A stretch of 64,000 nucleotides of DNA. It comes from Micractinium sp. NFX-FRZ. Lineage: Eukaryota > Chlorophyta > Trebouxiophyceae > Chlorellales > Chlorellaceae. This document shows, one piece after another, positions 12,103 to 24,514 of this stretch. Every line of letters starts with the position of its first letter. The stretch's first letter is position 1. The stretch is from contig JAPTJF010000085.1 of the NCBI GenBank assembly GCA_029339195.1, forward strand, positions 1 to 64,000, read 5' to 3'. Under the pieces are notes generated by a model. It had not been told where the DNA came from and ran no database searches. It saw only the letters and a list, made by a program, of their open reading frames with translations. A program made the translations under genes and the position numbers.

Positions 12103-13552
12103 GGCTGAGCCTGGGAGTGTCGAGCGTCACACATCTCCCTCCGGTTCCCTCACCAGCCCTGCTTGCAAGCGCTTGTGAAGGCGGAGGGCGGCTGAGCTCG
12201 ATTGCTGACGAGCACAGCAAGCTGAGTGCCAGCAGGGCACAGCTTGAGTGCTCGCTTGCCAGCAAGCAGTCAATCAACTATCAAAAAGTGTGGCGGTACA
12301 GGGCAACCCCTCAAAGCCCTGTCGCCGAGCACGTGAGAAGCAAGGAGGTGGCCACATTGTGCGAATCGGCAGCAGCAGCTGGGCACTGCTTCATCAGACC
12401 CCATTTGATGCAAGCGAGCTATCTCTGCCTACCCGACATCAATATGACCCCTTTTCTAACACACATTTGGGAGCGCCGTAAACGGACATTGCTTCCCCGC
12501 CTTTCGGTGCACACCAAAGTGACACCAGCCATCAATGTCCTGGGAAGTGGCCTTTCTTGACTTTACTCCAGTCTGCCTCCACCTGTCAAGGAGCAGTGAG
12601 CCATTCTTTTCTGGTGCTGAGATCCGCACTTTTTTTCCCCTGGACTGTTACACCGCCTGTGCCGTGGCTCAGTGTCTGCCCTGCATTCAGCGATGCAAAC
12701 TATATTCCTGTAAACCATGCGTGTCTTTCTCAAGCCCTTCCAGTCACATGCTCTTTCTTCGAGGTGGTTCTGGCGCTGAGCGCTGGCAGCGCGACTGGTG
12801 GGAACATGACCTTGCGCGGGCAGGCTGAAATGGGGCATCTGATCTGCTGAAGTGAGGTGAGCAGCAGCATGCACTGGCAGCTGTTTGGTCGAGAAGCTGT
12901 CACCCGTCAGCTTAGGAGAGCCGGGCCCACCAGCTTGTGGGGTGCAGTTGCACGCAAACCGGTGCCATAGCGGCACGCACACACAGACACAGTTTGCTCC
13001 GCATGAACCGGCAGTGGCAGGAGGGCCAAGCATGGAGAGGTGTGACGCCAGCCGGTGACTTTGCCTGCGGCGCCGTCCTGTGCCGTCTGCCAACTGCAGC
13101 ACTGCTGACCCTCCAAGTGTCCTCCGCACAGGCCCCAGTCATGCCCACTGACTGTGCCAATCCTGGCTGCTGAGTGCACACGTGTGAATGTCACACAGAG
13201 GGTGTAGCTGAGCTTGAATCACTGGAGAGTATGCGAGGGGGTGGGGGCAGCGAGATCGCTGGGGCGAAGAACAAGAGAGAGCGACAAAAGCAGGGGAAGC
13301 AAGATAATCAAAGGGTGTTTAGCGGCAGCAGCAGGGGGGTGGGGGGGAGCGGGTGAGTGAGGGTATTGCGTCCATTCAAGGGATAGGTGAAGGAGGTGGG
13401 AGGCTGGCAGCCAGCCAGGCCGGTTCACGGAGCTCTTCCTCACCGGCCGGCCAGCTTCGCAACACAGGCCCTTCGAGGCTCAGAAGCACCTCAAACGCAC
13501 CCCCTTCTAGGGCTCGCTCAAGGGGGCCCTCGAGCACAGGCTAGCAAGAGCT
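12103..13552. other. Convergent 3' region
   Basis: About 1.45 kb lies between two converging genes. It should hold both 3' untranslated regions. Open frames here show no conserved protein features. Purine-rich and G-rich stretches near 13220-13350 are simple-sequence in character. Confidence 0.5.
12709..12713 (+). terminator. Candidate TGTAA polyadenylation signal of the REJ-domain gene
   Basis: TGTAA on the plus strand about 600 bases past the stop codon. Such a 3' leader length is ordinary for green algae. Confidence 0.35.
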
Positions 13553-16500
13553 TCACAGGCTCTTGAGCACAGTGCGCGCCGCCTCAATGGTGCGGTCAAT
13601 GTCCTCCTCCGTGTGCGCCAGCGAGGTGAAGCCCGCCTCAAACTGGGAGGGCGCCAGGTACACGCCCTGCTCCAGCATGCCGCGGTGGAAGCGGCCAAAC
13701 TTGGCGGTGTCTGCACGCAAGGTGGGGAGGGAGGGAGTGAGGCGGGGGGATGAGAGGGTGAGCAAGGCACAGGTCGGGGGGGCAGGGCCTGTGAGAGGCT
13801 TGTGCGGGGCATTCTGCGGATGCTGGCCCTCATCCTTCCCGGCACATCCAACCTTTGACAGCTTTGCTGCGCTCACAGCAAGGTGAGGCGTCGTAGCCGG
13901 GAACAACAGGCAAGCAAGCACGTCTGCGCAGCAACCAGGCTCAGGTGGGCGCTGGCACACACTTGCACATGAGCATATCGAGGAACAGTAGCTACAGATC
14001 ATCGGTGATACAGTTGAACTTATTTGGTTTTTGTGCTCCCCTGCTCACCAGAGTTCTTGGCGTCCTCGAACGAGTGCACGGGGCCCTCGCAGAAGAAGAA
14101 GCCAAACATGCCGGAGATGGAGCCGCCGCACCTGCCAGGGATAGTGAGAGAATAGGGCTCGGTGAGGTTCATTGAAGGGCAAACCAAACGAAGACAAAGC
14201 TGTCCTGGCTTGTTGCACTGCGCACTGCCCACCCTACAATATGTACGACCGGCAGCTGCATGCTGCCGCTGCCACCCGCTCACATGGCGTGGCCAGTCTC
14301 CTTGGCGGCCGCCAGGATGCCGTTGATGAGGCGCTTGGTGACGTGGTCCAGGTGCTCATAGGCGCCCTCACGGCCCAGGATCTCCAGAGTCTTGATGCCA
14401 GCCACCATGGCCAGGGGGTTGCCGCTCAGGGTGCCCGCCTGCACAGGAGAAGCACGAATGGGACCGTTGTTGCGAGGCCAGCATTCAGCACAAAGAAAAG
14501 GTGTTGCCAGACCAGCATTCCGCACAAAAGGGAGACAGAGCCACAGGACAAGGGTGGCCGGCTTGTTGCTGTTGGCTGCACGGTGGCCTGAGTACCCTAA
14601 ACCCGCCTTGGGGCCCCTGAGGCCCACCACCTCATGCCTCTGTTCAACAAAAATGGCCCACCATCTCGTGCCTCTGTTCCACGCAATGCCCTCCCTGTTG
14701 GACCGTACCTGGTACATGGGGCCCGCAGGCGCCACCATCTCCATGATCTCGCGCTTGCCGCCATAGGCGCCCACCGGCAGGCCGCCGCCGATGACCTTGC
14801 CCATGGTGGTGACGTCAGGGGTGACGCCAAAGTACTCCTGGGCGCAGCCCTTGGAGATGCGGAAGCCGGTCATCACCTCGTCAAAGCACAGCACGGCGCC
14901 CTCCTGCAGTGACATCGAAGCGAACAAGCAGTTGATAAGGCAGAGGCAGGTAAGGGACATTGCACGCAAAGGGCAGTGCGCAAACGTTCGTAAGCACAGC
15001 ACGCGCCCGCATGCAACAAAGCTGCGCTCCCCCCGCTGCCGTTCACGCATCCCACCGCCCTCCCACCTACCTGGGTGCACAGCTCGCGCAGGCCCTGCAG
15101 GAACTCCTTGGTGGGGGGGATGAAGCCAGAGTTGCCCACCACCGGCTCCAGGATCAGGCCGGCAATCTCACCCTGCATGCGTGGGAAGCCGGGGGGTTGA
15201 GGGTTGGCAGGTGAGCAACAGGGCAGCAAGCTCTCGGTGCACAAGGGCCGGATGCGTGCACGGCAGCGCCAGAACTTTGCAGCCAAGCACTCCCGGGTTG
15301 TCTGTGTGGTCCCTCGCCTTCTTTCCACTCTTGACCCAAGCACTACATGTGCACCCCCACCAACCTTGTTGGCCTCGAACAGCGCCTTGACAGACTCGAG
15401 GTTGTTGTACTGGGCGGTCAGGGTGGCGGCCGCGGTGGTGGCGGGCACGCCGGGGGAGTCAGACAGGCCCAGGGTCAGCACACCGGAGCCAGCCTGCAGG
15501 TGGGGGGAGCGAGGGATGGGAAGGCGGGACTGTTGGCGCCAAGCACAGAGCAATGGCGGGACACTTGTTGGGGCCCAAAGCCTTGTGCAGCAATGCCCCT
15601 GCGCATAGGGGAGCGTGGGGAAAGGGAGCGCTGCAGGCGCTGTATATCCCCCAAGAGCGCGCTGGGATGCAGGGCAGGCTGCCTGCCAACACGTCTGCAC
15701 GGTTGCATTCAGGCTGCCGCCCCAGGGGTCAGCCTTCGTTCTGTCTTAACCGGTGACACCCACCAAACGGCACCCACCTGCACCAGGAACTGGTCTGCGT
15801 GGCCGTGGTAGCAGCCGGTGAACTTGATGAGCTGCGAGGAGCAGGAAGGAGGTAAAGAGGGTGGTGAGTGAAGGGGTAGCAGTTGGGGTAATGGCCTGCA
15901 ATGGGCCCCGCCCCGCCCGCAGTCGGTATGCTGCAGTGTGCTGCAGCCACTCATACACCAGACAAGTGTGTGTACGCCCTGCCCTCCCAACGCACAACAC
16001 GGCTACTGGGAGAATAGGCTCGCCTTCTTGTGACCGGCGCGGGCGCACAGGGGACGCCCTGCAGAACCCACAGCCTCAACAACCAACCCCTTGACTCAAC
16101 TTTGCGGGCTTGTTGTTGATCGCACATGAGGCGCGCCACAATGGCCACACCAATACCACAACATACTCAAACCACCAGCTTGTGCCTGCTCACCTTCTCG
16201 CGCTTGGTGTAGGCGCGCATGAGGCGCACCACGGAGAGGCAGGCCTCAGTGCCCGAGTTCACAAAGCGCACCATCTCCACGGAGGGCACGCGCTCAATCA
16301 CCATCTTGGCCAGCACGTTCTGCACACCATACATACAATCGCATGAAACAACATAGCCTTGAAACAAGAGGCCGGGGAGTGCTGGTTACCAGCAGAAGGC
16401 AGGGCAGGCGAGTGTTCGCCCACCCCTGGCATGCACGGTGCGGCAACAAGGCGCTTGCGTCCACTTGCTACCCATCACCCACAACTAACCAGCTCACACA

Positions 16501-17575
16501 GACACACTAACAAACCAGTGCGCACCTCCAGCTCGCAGGGCGCGCCGAAGGAGGTTCCCTTCTCAATCTGCGCCTTCAGTGCGGTGTTGACCTCGTCGTT
16601 GCAGTGGCCGACAATGGCCGGGCCCCAGGAGCCGACTGCAGAAGGTTGCATTCAAGAATGAGTCAGTCTCTCCCGCTGCCGTCCTCTGCCACAGGCCACG
16701 ACTACGGTGCATCAAGTTACCTTGCATAGGCCACCCGGACCATCCCTCTTGTTATGGACATGTTGCAATCAAGCTGGCTCTTCATACACGTCGCTCCAAA
16801 CTCTCAAAGTCCCTGTTAAGCCCAGCCAGGCCCTCACCATAGTCGATGTACTTGTTGTTGTCGACATCCCAGCAGTAGGCACCCTGCAGCATTCAAGAGA
16901 GAAAGAGAACGGGGAAAACGGGGCAGGCCAGAGTTTAGTGCCGGGCGTTGAGCCGGGGGCGCCGCATGCACAGGACCGCATGCAGAGCGGGCGCCGGTTC
17001 GCCTGATGTGACGAGTGATTGCGGCTCTGCTGCGAAAGCCCTGCAGTTCATTGTACATTTATCCCTTGCCAGGCCCTGCCAGCACCCTCAGATACATTGC
17101 TGCCTACCCCTGGTACCTTCCCCAGTACCGCACACCTTGACGCGGTCAAACACAATGGGCTGGCCGCCCACGCTCTTGAAGGCGCGCACGGGGGAGTTCA
17201 CACCGCCGGGCAGCAGGTCCTGGGCCTCCTTGAAGATCTGCATGGATGACAGTTAGGCAGGGCAAGAGGTGTGAGGTGTGAGGGCGCGGCGGCGGCGGCG
17301 GGAGGCGCCACCCCGGCCTTCCCTCCGCCACACAGCGCTCATTCCCGCGTTGCTGCCGCCCTCCTCCCGCATATATTTGCAATATGCAGCCTGGATCCGC
17401 GACCCCCTGCGACTGCCGTGCGCGTCCGCGGGCGCACCTCCTCAGAGCGCTTGGTGTTCAGCGCGGTGGCCGGGGCCGCCACGGCGCGCACCGCCACGCT
17501 CTTGCGGCTGCTGCGGGCCACCACGGCCTTCTGGGCCAGGGTGCCCACAGCCACCTTGCTGCTGAGGGCCTGCAT
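13553..17575 (-). CDS. GSA: Glutamate-1-semialdehyde 2,1-aminomutase, chloroplast
   Basis: This PLP enzyme converts glutamate-1-semialdehyde to 5-aminolevulinate, the committed precursor of chlorophyll and heme, in the chloroplast stroma. The ATG at 17575 opens a transit peptide ([20 protein letters not shown], followed by Arg/Ser/Ala-rich sequence). In order I recognise [16 protein letters not shown] around 15780-15835, the [15 protein letters not shown] loop near 15440-15490, [12 protein letters not shown] near 15120-15160, and [12 protein letters not shown] followed by the PLP-lysine motif [14 protein letters not shown] at about 14770-14900. [13 protein letters not shown] follows near 14400-14440, and the C-terminal [13 protein letters not shown] ends at the TGA at 13553. 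All are hallmarks of HemL/GSAM. The gene is split by about ten introns. Some introns contain short tandem duplications (14470-14690). Confidence 0.95.
14621..14687. repeat. Intronic 34-bp tandem duplication
   Basis: Two adjacent units beginning ggcccaccacctcatgcctc and ggcccaccatctcgtgcctc lie inside a GSA intron. A second, shorter pair built on ccagcattc(a/c)gcacaaa lies at about 14478-14525. Confidence 0.75.
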
Positions 17576-18131
17576 GGTGAGTGTGTGAAGAATGCGGGCT
17601 CCCGGGTGCAGCAACAAGCCAAGCAAGGTGCGGGGTGACAAGTGGGGCGTAAACAGGGACCGATTGGGCACCCCCACCAACTGGATAGCTCTGCTGCTGG
17701 ACTCGCAGCACGCAGCAGGGCGCAGATGGGGGGGGGGTGTCCGCAGCGCTAGGACCTGTGCGTCACTACACTACGAGCTTTCATGTTGATTCTGGGGCGT
17801 TCCGCACGCTCGCTGGCCCCAACAGCAGCCCTCCCATCGCCCCGCCCCCTCTCTGGTAGCGGCAGGGCTGCAGCATGCGTCGGCGGCAGCAGGCGGCTCT
17901 GCAGCAGCAACCAGTTACACAGCAGAGATCGAAAACTGGAATGAAAGTGTAGGAGTCTAAAAAAGGAAACGAGGGAAAAGTGGGGGTCCTCCAGGAAGTG
18001 CAAATGAATCAAAGAATGCGTAGGCACAGGTTTGGGACAGACCACACGCGGAATACCGCGTGTGCCACCTCGCCTGCGGCCCCAGCTTCAGGTGCCGTGT
18101 GCAGCTGGGCAGGCGCAGGCTAGAAAATTGA
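17576..18131. other. Promoter of GSA and 3' region of HCF173
   Basis: About 550 bases between two genes on the minus strand. TGTAA on the minus strand at 17915-17919 is a likely poly(A) signal for HCF173, which leaves about 340 bases for the GSA promoter and leader. Confidence 0.45.
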
Positions 18132-21100
18132 TTACGTGTTCTTGGTGAGCGGCGCCAGCGCGGGAGTCAGGTAGCTGTTGCTCTTGTCTGCAGGCAGGGC
18201 GGGGCAGGGCGGGCGGTTGGGGCAGGGCAGGACGGGGGCACTGTGGGCCTGGCTGGCCTGAGCTGAAAGAGCTGCACGTATAAGGGAGCAAGCCTCGAAA
18301 CAAGTGCCACGCGTGCCGGCTGTTGGCATGCAGGGTGCGCAGGCAAACCGCCCACCATCTCACATGTACACACCGAATGTGTGCTCGCCCACCCCACCCA
18401 CCCCCAATACGCCAGGCCCCGAGCATCATGGGGAGACCAGATCAATATCTTTGCCTGCCTTGTACTCACCGGGCAGGTGCGAGATGAGCTCGTAAAACTC
18501 CAGCCCCTCCTCAGGCTCGTACTCAAAGCACACCTGCGGGGTGTGGGTGGGGGCTAGCCACGATTCAGCCAAAGCATGATGAGCCAATATGCCGCACTAG
18601 TGGGACGAGGGGGAGCGGCAGTCGAGCCACCTCCTGCCGCCTGCTTGCCCGGAAAGGCTTGCCTCACAGCAGGCACGCAGCTCTCAACCTTGCTGGCAAA
18701 CGCGCCCACCCTCCCGGCCAGTCAGCCAGTTACAGACTCGACCAAATGATTGACCAAACCAGCACCAAACACCAAAACCAGCTCTTCAGCCATCCACCCA
18801 CCTCGAACGTCTTGTTGCGCGCCTCTGGGTTGTTGAGCGCCTTCAGGCAGACGTCTGCCACGTCGGCGCAGGAGATGCCCTGCATGATGATGAGCGGGTT
18901 GTAAGCAACTGGCATTCAACACAGTGCTTCCAGGCACACAGGCAAGGTGGGCAGCAAGAGAAGTCAAGGCGTGATGCAGCGGCCCTGCCCACCGCACCTG
19001 CAGGCGTGGTAAAGCATCCACCCTCTCCACTCAGAGAGTACCCCATGGGTGGCGTGTTGTGTGAGTGGCTAGGGTGCCCCACCTGCGTGATGCGGTTGCC
19101 CTGGTCAAACACCAGCGCCTTGTAGCCGCCCGCCTCCTCCACCAGCGGTCCGGGGCGAACAATCGTGTAGCCCAGACCGCTGTTGCGCAAAATCGCCTCG
19201 CCCTTGCGCTTGTAAGCCACCACCTTCTCGCGGGCTTGATCATCCAGGTCTGCTCAGGTATTGGGGAGGGGAAACAGTTCTTAGGCATTTTAGTCAAGGA
19301 TTCTTAAGTGTGTTGGTATGGCGGTAGGAGCCATGCTCTGTGCCTAAAGAAGGCCTCCATGCAGGCAGGGCCGTCCAGGTCTGCGTGTTGACAAAGCTGC
19401 CAGATAAACTTTCGTTAAGGAACGCCGCCGATATGCTTGCGCCCATCAACACCCCACCACGCCCACACAACATGTAAGCTTGTCCTCTGCACCCGCTTCC
19501 GCACCTGCCCGCTGCGTGCCGGCACACGACACCAGGATGAAGTCCGTGTACTGCCCCCCCGGCAGGGACTTGATCCAGTCCACCTCAAGCTTGAAGCGGT
19601 TGGCGGTCTGGTCATACATTGATTGTCCCGGCTCCGTGACCTGCAGGTGTGAAGGGAGAAGAGGAAAGTGTTAACAAGAGTTGACAAAAGGCCAACAGCA
19701 GCAGGCTTGAGCTGGATGGTGCTTGGGTCACACATACTGGCCTGGCTTTGCGACCTGTAGAGCAACAAGTGACAGGAAGAAGGGTTGCACGGCCCAGAGG
19801 TGTTAACCGCTTGGCTGACTGTTTGCACACTGCATCATGGCCACAGGTTCAACGAGGGTAGAACGGCACACACAAGGGCGCAGCTCTCAAAGCAGCAGCA
19901 GCAGCAGCGGCAGTGCAGAGGCGCACATGGGCAGACACCTTGCTGAGCAAGCAGAACACACACCTCCTCAAAGACCTTCATGCGCGGCTCGAAGCGGATG
20001 CCCAGGTACTCGACCTCCTCTGCAGGTGGGGCAAGGTAATTTATTCAGCACAACTGCAGCAGTAGAATGTATTGCAGGCAGCATAAGGCGGCGACGCGAC
20101 ATGAGGACCAACCAGCGGGCAGACAGCCCACTGCAGAGCAACACCGGCACTAACAGCGGGGGAGCAGCGCAGGGTGCTCGCTGTCATTGCTTTGTGCAGC
20201 AGATGTGGAAGGGCTCTCAGCAACGCAGTACCACTTCCCCCATTTGCCTTCCCCCCTCTGGACTAGTGAAGGCCTTGCTCACCAGGCCGCAGCGGTGGGT
20301 CTTCATTGTTCATGGGGCGGAACTGGTTGAAGGGCAGGCGCAGCGTGTTGTACCCCAGGCGGGTGTTGAACTTGGCGCTGTACAGCTGGCCGCCCGCCGT
20401 GCGCAGCACGCACAGGTAGCCATGCTCGTCCGATCGCAGCCGCATCACCAGGCCTTCAGCGCTGCCCAGGCTCTCCCCTGGGGACAGCTGCAGCACGGCG
20501 CCAACCTCTGCCAGGCCGCCGCGCGAGTAGACCGCGCCTGCGCACAGGACATTGGCCAAGGGAAAGGAGGTAATGCTGAGCAGAGAGGTTTTTGATCTGC
20601 ATGGTGCTGTAGGAAGGCGCACCCGTCATCCGGCGCGCTGCAAAGTGACACCAAATCTATGCTTGGGTGAGGGAATCAATCTGGGATGGAGGAGCGGGGG
20701 CAACACAAGTTGGCGGGCAATGGATAGTGCCAGGCAGCGCCAAGCTGCGAGCCGTGACATCACCCAACTTCTGAATGGATGCTAAGCAATCGACTACCCT
20801 CCTAATTCAAAACGCAAGGTTGCTGCCCTCGCTGATGCAGCATTCTGTCATGCCCACCGACCATTTACTTAGTTGCCACCGCAGAGCACCCTACATGCAG
20901 ATCGCCCTTAAACACCAGATTGTCCTGTGCCGCCATACAACTACTGGCAGTCAACCAGGAAGGGCAATCAGAGGGGGGCCACCCACCCTCAAACACCAGG
21001 TTGTTCTGTGCCGCCATACAGCAACCAACATAACAGTCAACCAAGAGGGAAATCATAGCCCACCTACCCTCAAACACCAGGTTGTCGTCCTCGTTGATGT

Positions 21101-23970
21101 AGCACTCTGCCGAGTCCCGAGCCTGCGCACGCTTCGCCGCCCGCCGCCGCGCCTTGGCGTTTGGCTGATCCTCGTCTGCAAGCAGAGGAGAAGGGGAGTG
21201 AACCGAGCAAGGGCAGGGATGAGTAGAGTGGGGGTGGGGAAGAAGTCGGACGCTGGATGCGTGGGCGCGTCCTTGCCTAGCAGAGGTTTCATTTGCTGCG
21301 GGTGGATAGGAAGTAATAAGTCCATGTATGGCAGCACACTAGCTTGCACATTCAGTCTGAACAGTGGGTGGCCCTGCAAGCGCAAAATTCCGCTCACCCT
21401 GGGAGACGGGGGGGCCAACGGAGACGATGTCCCACGCCTCGTGGTGCTTCTCGTGCCTAAAGTCGGCGACCTCGCGCTTAGAAGTGGGCGCCACGCGGCC
21501 CTCCTTGCGCGCCCGCGCGTTCTGCAGCAAACAAGGACAAGGAAGGGTCATGACATGGTGCATGAAGTACAGAATGAGCGAGTGCTTGGCAGGGTGAGCA
21601 CCCCCATCTTCACCGCCCATGACTAATGCAATAAAAAATGACAAGCAATGATAATGAGCTGGTGTTTGGCGTGTGAGAGAGAGCGAGCGCTTGGTAGGCG
21701 GGCACCACCGCCGTGCATTCGAGATGAATAGAAGAGCATTGAATACTGATTTGCGAGGGTGGAGGGCGGCGAGAAGCCCTTGCTTGAAAGGGGCGCCAGT
21801 CAGAGGTACCTTACAGCAGCACACACCTGTGCATCCAGGAAAGCGCTGGCCAGGTTGGACACGCCCTGCTCCTCCACACGCGTCAGGTCTGCAGTAATGG
21901 TGCTGCGGGCGCCGCTGCAGCAGATAACCTGCAAGAGGGAGTAGACAGGCGGGCAGACAGGCATAAAAGGCGTAACGTAAGTGTGCACCAGGTCCGTGGG
22001 GGTGGGGCGCCGCGGCAAGAGATCGCCTGCAGGGGAGAAACGGCGGTGGGTGCAGAGACATGAGCAGTGCGTAATGGTCAGATCTCTCTACCTTCAACAA
22101 CAAATGACAGCTCTGCAGTGATAGGTGCGACACGCCCTGCTGCAGCAGATAGTCTGCTGGAGGCAGGCGGGCAGGTAGGCAGACACAATGCGGCCATCAG
22201 CATGCTGCGTGTTGGCCGTCGGACCAGCTCAGCACCCCTTGCCAGCTCACAATGCCGCCCCCCACCCACCACCACGTTGCGGCACGCCGGTAGTCCTCAC
22301 ATCTCCTTCTTCTCACCCAGTGCACCTATTGCCCACCTTGTGCTCCCCAACGACCTCGACCAACCCTTCAGCTGCCTTGCAGCACACCCTTGTAGGCACC
22401 TACCCTGGCACTGGGAGCATCCCGTAAATCCCACCCTGCATTCCCAGCTCACCTTGTCAACCCCCTCCACTGCCTTGCGGCACGCCTTGTAGTCACCCAC
22501 ATCTCCATATATGAGCTCAACAGACTGAGGGAAGGCCTCCATCTCAGTGGGGACAGCGCCCTCCACGCTGCCGGCGGGCGCCGCCGCGGCAGAGTCACGC
22601 TGCGGCCGCACCAGCGCACGGACCTATAGAAGTACGTAAAATGCAGTAGCAGTTTAGTTACGGCAAAAGGCAGGCACAAGTAGATGTGTGGTCGGCCCAT
22701 GTGCAGTGCACCTGCAGCTGTGGGGTGCTAGTATCATGTAGTAACTTTACTCCAAAGGAGGACAAACACGACTTGACGCACCTCTGTCTTGATGTTAAGC
22801 ATACACACAACCATGCCAGGTGCTGCAGCAGACCAATCTGTTCAGTTTTCTTCACATCATGCCACATTGAAGCAACATGCGGACTAGGAAAAGACGAACC
22901 AAGCACACACATTCGCTACCCCCACCACAAGCACACCCCACTGCAACCTACTCCTTCTCGCAAGTGGCGCACCTTGTAGCCGCGCAGCAGCAGCTTGCGG
23001 ACCAGCACGCGGCCCACACGCCCAGTGGCGCCCGTCACAAGCACGGTGGTGTTGGGGGCGTCCGGCGAATCATATTCGGGCACGTCCACCAACTGGCTGC
23101 ACACACATATGAAAACAGGGGATAACAGCGACAAAGGCAGGTGAACGAAGGAAGAGACACTGGGCTAGCCCCCAATACCCGATGGTGTTGGGGAAAAGGA
23201 ACGAGTCATATGCGGTCACAAGCTCACTGCAAGTGCGGGGCCGGGGGCCAGGCCAACGTCTGTTCACACCCCAACAACAATAAGAGGCAACCAAGCGCAG
23301 GCGCCTAGTTGGTCTGGGGATGGCGTGGTCTGGCAAACCCAGTGGCTGACACAGGAAGGAAGTATTGAGATCTGCATTCGCGCGCCGGTTTGGACTGCCC
23401 CGTGCCGCCGTACACTGACCCGTTTTTGGGCCCCTGCGCAAGAGCAGGCAGCAGCCCCGCTGCGGCGGCAGCCTGCTCACGTGAAAGTGTCGGCCACTTG
23501 GCTGCTGCGGGTTGGGTTGCCGATGCGCTGCAGCTGCGTCCACACGTCGTCAAACACCTCGCGAGACTTGCGGCCCACTGCAACAGGGGGAAGAGGCAGG
23601 CACCACACACTCGGCCGCTGCCCTCCCAACGGCGGCAGCGCCAGGCGGCGCACGCTTCTTTTCCGCCCGCGCCGGCCAAGAACCACAGGGCGACGCGCAT
23701 TGGCCTCCAAGCCATAGATCCTGCGTGCACAATGCGTTCCCGCTCACTCGTCACGGGGTTGAGCGTGTCAATGGAGAAGGGCTGCTGCTCCTCCTGCTTC
23801 TCCTTCCGCCTCCGCCTCCGCTGCTTGGGGACCTGCGGTGCGGGTGCCTCATTTGCATCCTGCTCCCCCGAGGCCCGCACGACGAGAGCCCCAGTCTGCC
23901 GCCTGAGCGCGCCGCTCCGGGCGGGCGCTGGAACCACCAGCAGGCCGCTGCCTCTCAGGCAGGACTGCAT
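18132..23970 (-). CDS. HCF173: HCF173-like protein: atypical SDR fused to CIA30 domain, chloroplast
   Basis: In plants HCF173 is a thylakoid-associated RNA-binding factor needed to start translation of psbA (D1 of photosystem II). The ATG at 23970 opens a transit peptide, followed by a basic RRRRRKEKQEEQQPF segment. The Rossmann region has TTVLVTGATGRVGRVLVRKL with its glycine-rich loop (22980-23050), LIYGDVGDYKACRKAVEG (22450-22520) and the ARSTITADLTRVEEQGVSNL segment (21850-21920). The CIA30-like insert follows: NEDDNLVFE, AVYSRGG, NTRLGYNTLRLPFNQFRP and GIRFEPRMKV (19970-21100). The SDR domain then resumes with FILVSCAGTQ, LGYTIVRPGPLVEEAGGYKA and GISCADVADVCLKAL, and ends LPDKSNSYLTPALAPLTKNT, almost the same as the plant C-terminus. 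About 14 exons. Three introns carry repeated copies of exon edges. Confidence 0.93.
20905..21088 (-). repeat. Three-copy 81-bp in-frame repeat covering an HCF173 exon end and its donor site
   Basis: Read on the minus strand, the exon end encoding NLVFE plus its 5' splice site is followed by two more copies, each starting exactly 81 bases (27 codons) after the previous one. The frame stays open through all three, with CMAAQN and CMAAQD ending the units. The outermost copy has lost the GT of the donor (GGCGAT). Confidence 0.85.
22267..22510 (-). repeat. Two intronic copies of an HCF173 exon edge
   Basis: The exon segment at about 22450-22510 (plus-strand text ccttgcggcacgccttgtag) has imperfect copies at about 22333-22405 (ccttgcagcacacccttgta) and 22267-22312 (gttgcggcacgccggtagtc). 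Confidence 0.7.
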
Positions 23971-24514
23971 CGTAAACGTTTTCGTGAGGAGAATGCGCCG
24001 GCCCGATCTGCTTTACAGGCGTGTGGCAGCTGCTGCTCACATGCGGGCCGCGGGTGGCGGCAGGCAGCGCACGCAGCAGCGCGGCCTGCTCTGCCCGTGC
24101 AGCGGCACACTACTTGATCCCGCAAGCGGGCCTGGCAGCATAGCAATGTTCATCCCCATTTGGAGGCCACCACAGCACCTGCCACAACTGCCTGTCTCAG
24201 GAAAACACACATCACGGTTGAGGGCCTGCCAGCCTTGAAGCCTTCGTATGACCCGTAGCCTCCCGACCAGCCTGAGCAGTAGGGACCTGACCTGGCTGCA
24301 AGCAAGCGGTGCAGACCCAATTAGAGGATCGTGCCGGATGTGAAACGGTGTTGATCACACGATGTAAATAGCAGCATCACTTGTCCAGCTATTCTATCAC
24401 GTGGAATCCCACTGCCAGCCCTGCGCAAAGTTGCCCAGCAAGTAGGCCGGCAGCTTATCCAGTGAAGTGAGCACAGGTGCCACGCCGTCAGGTGCCGACT
24501 CGTGACAAAATAAA
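23971..24514. other. HCF173 promoter and ITPase 3' region
   Basis: About 540 bases without a supported gene, except for a decayed copy of the last ITPase exon at about 24436-24485, described separately. Confidence 0.45.
24436..24485 (-). pseudogene. Partial duplicate of the last ITPase exon
   Basis: The plus-strand segment containing gcagcttatccagtga at 24450-24465 repeats 24568-24583 exactly. Flanking bases on both sides also align with the true exon (gtccagcaggtacgcc versus gcccagcaagtaggcc). Read on the minus strand it encodes SLDKLPAYLLG, against [11 protein letters not shown] in the true exon. It lies downstream of the stop codon. Confidence 0.75.
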
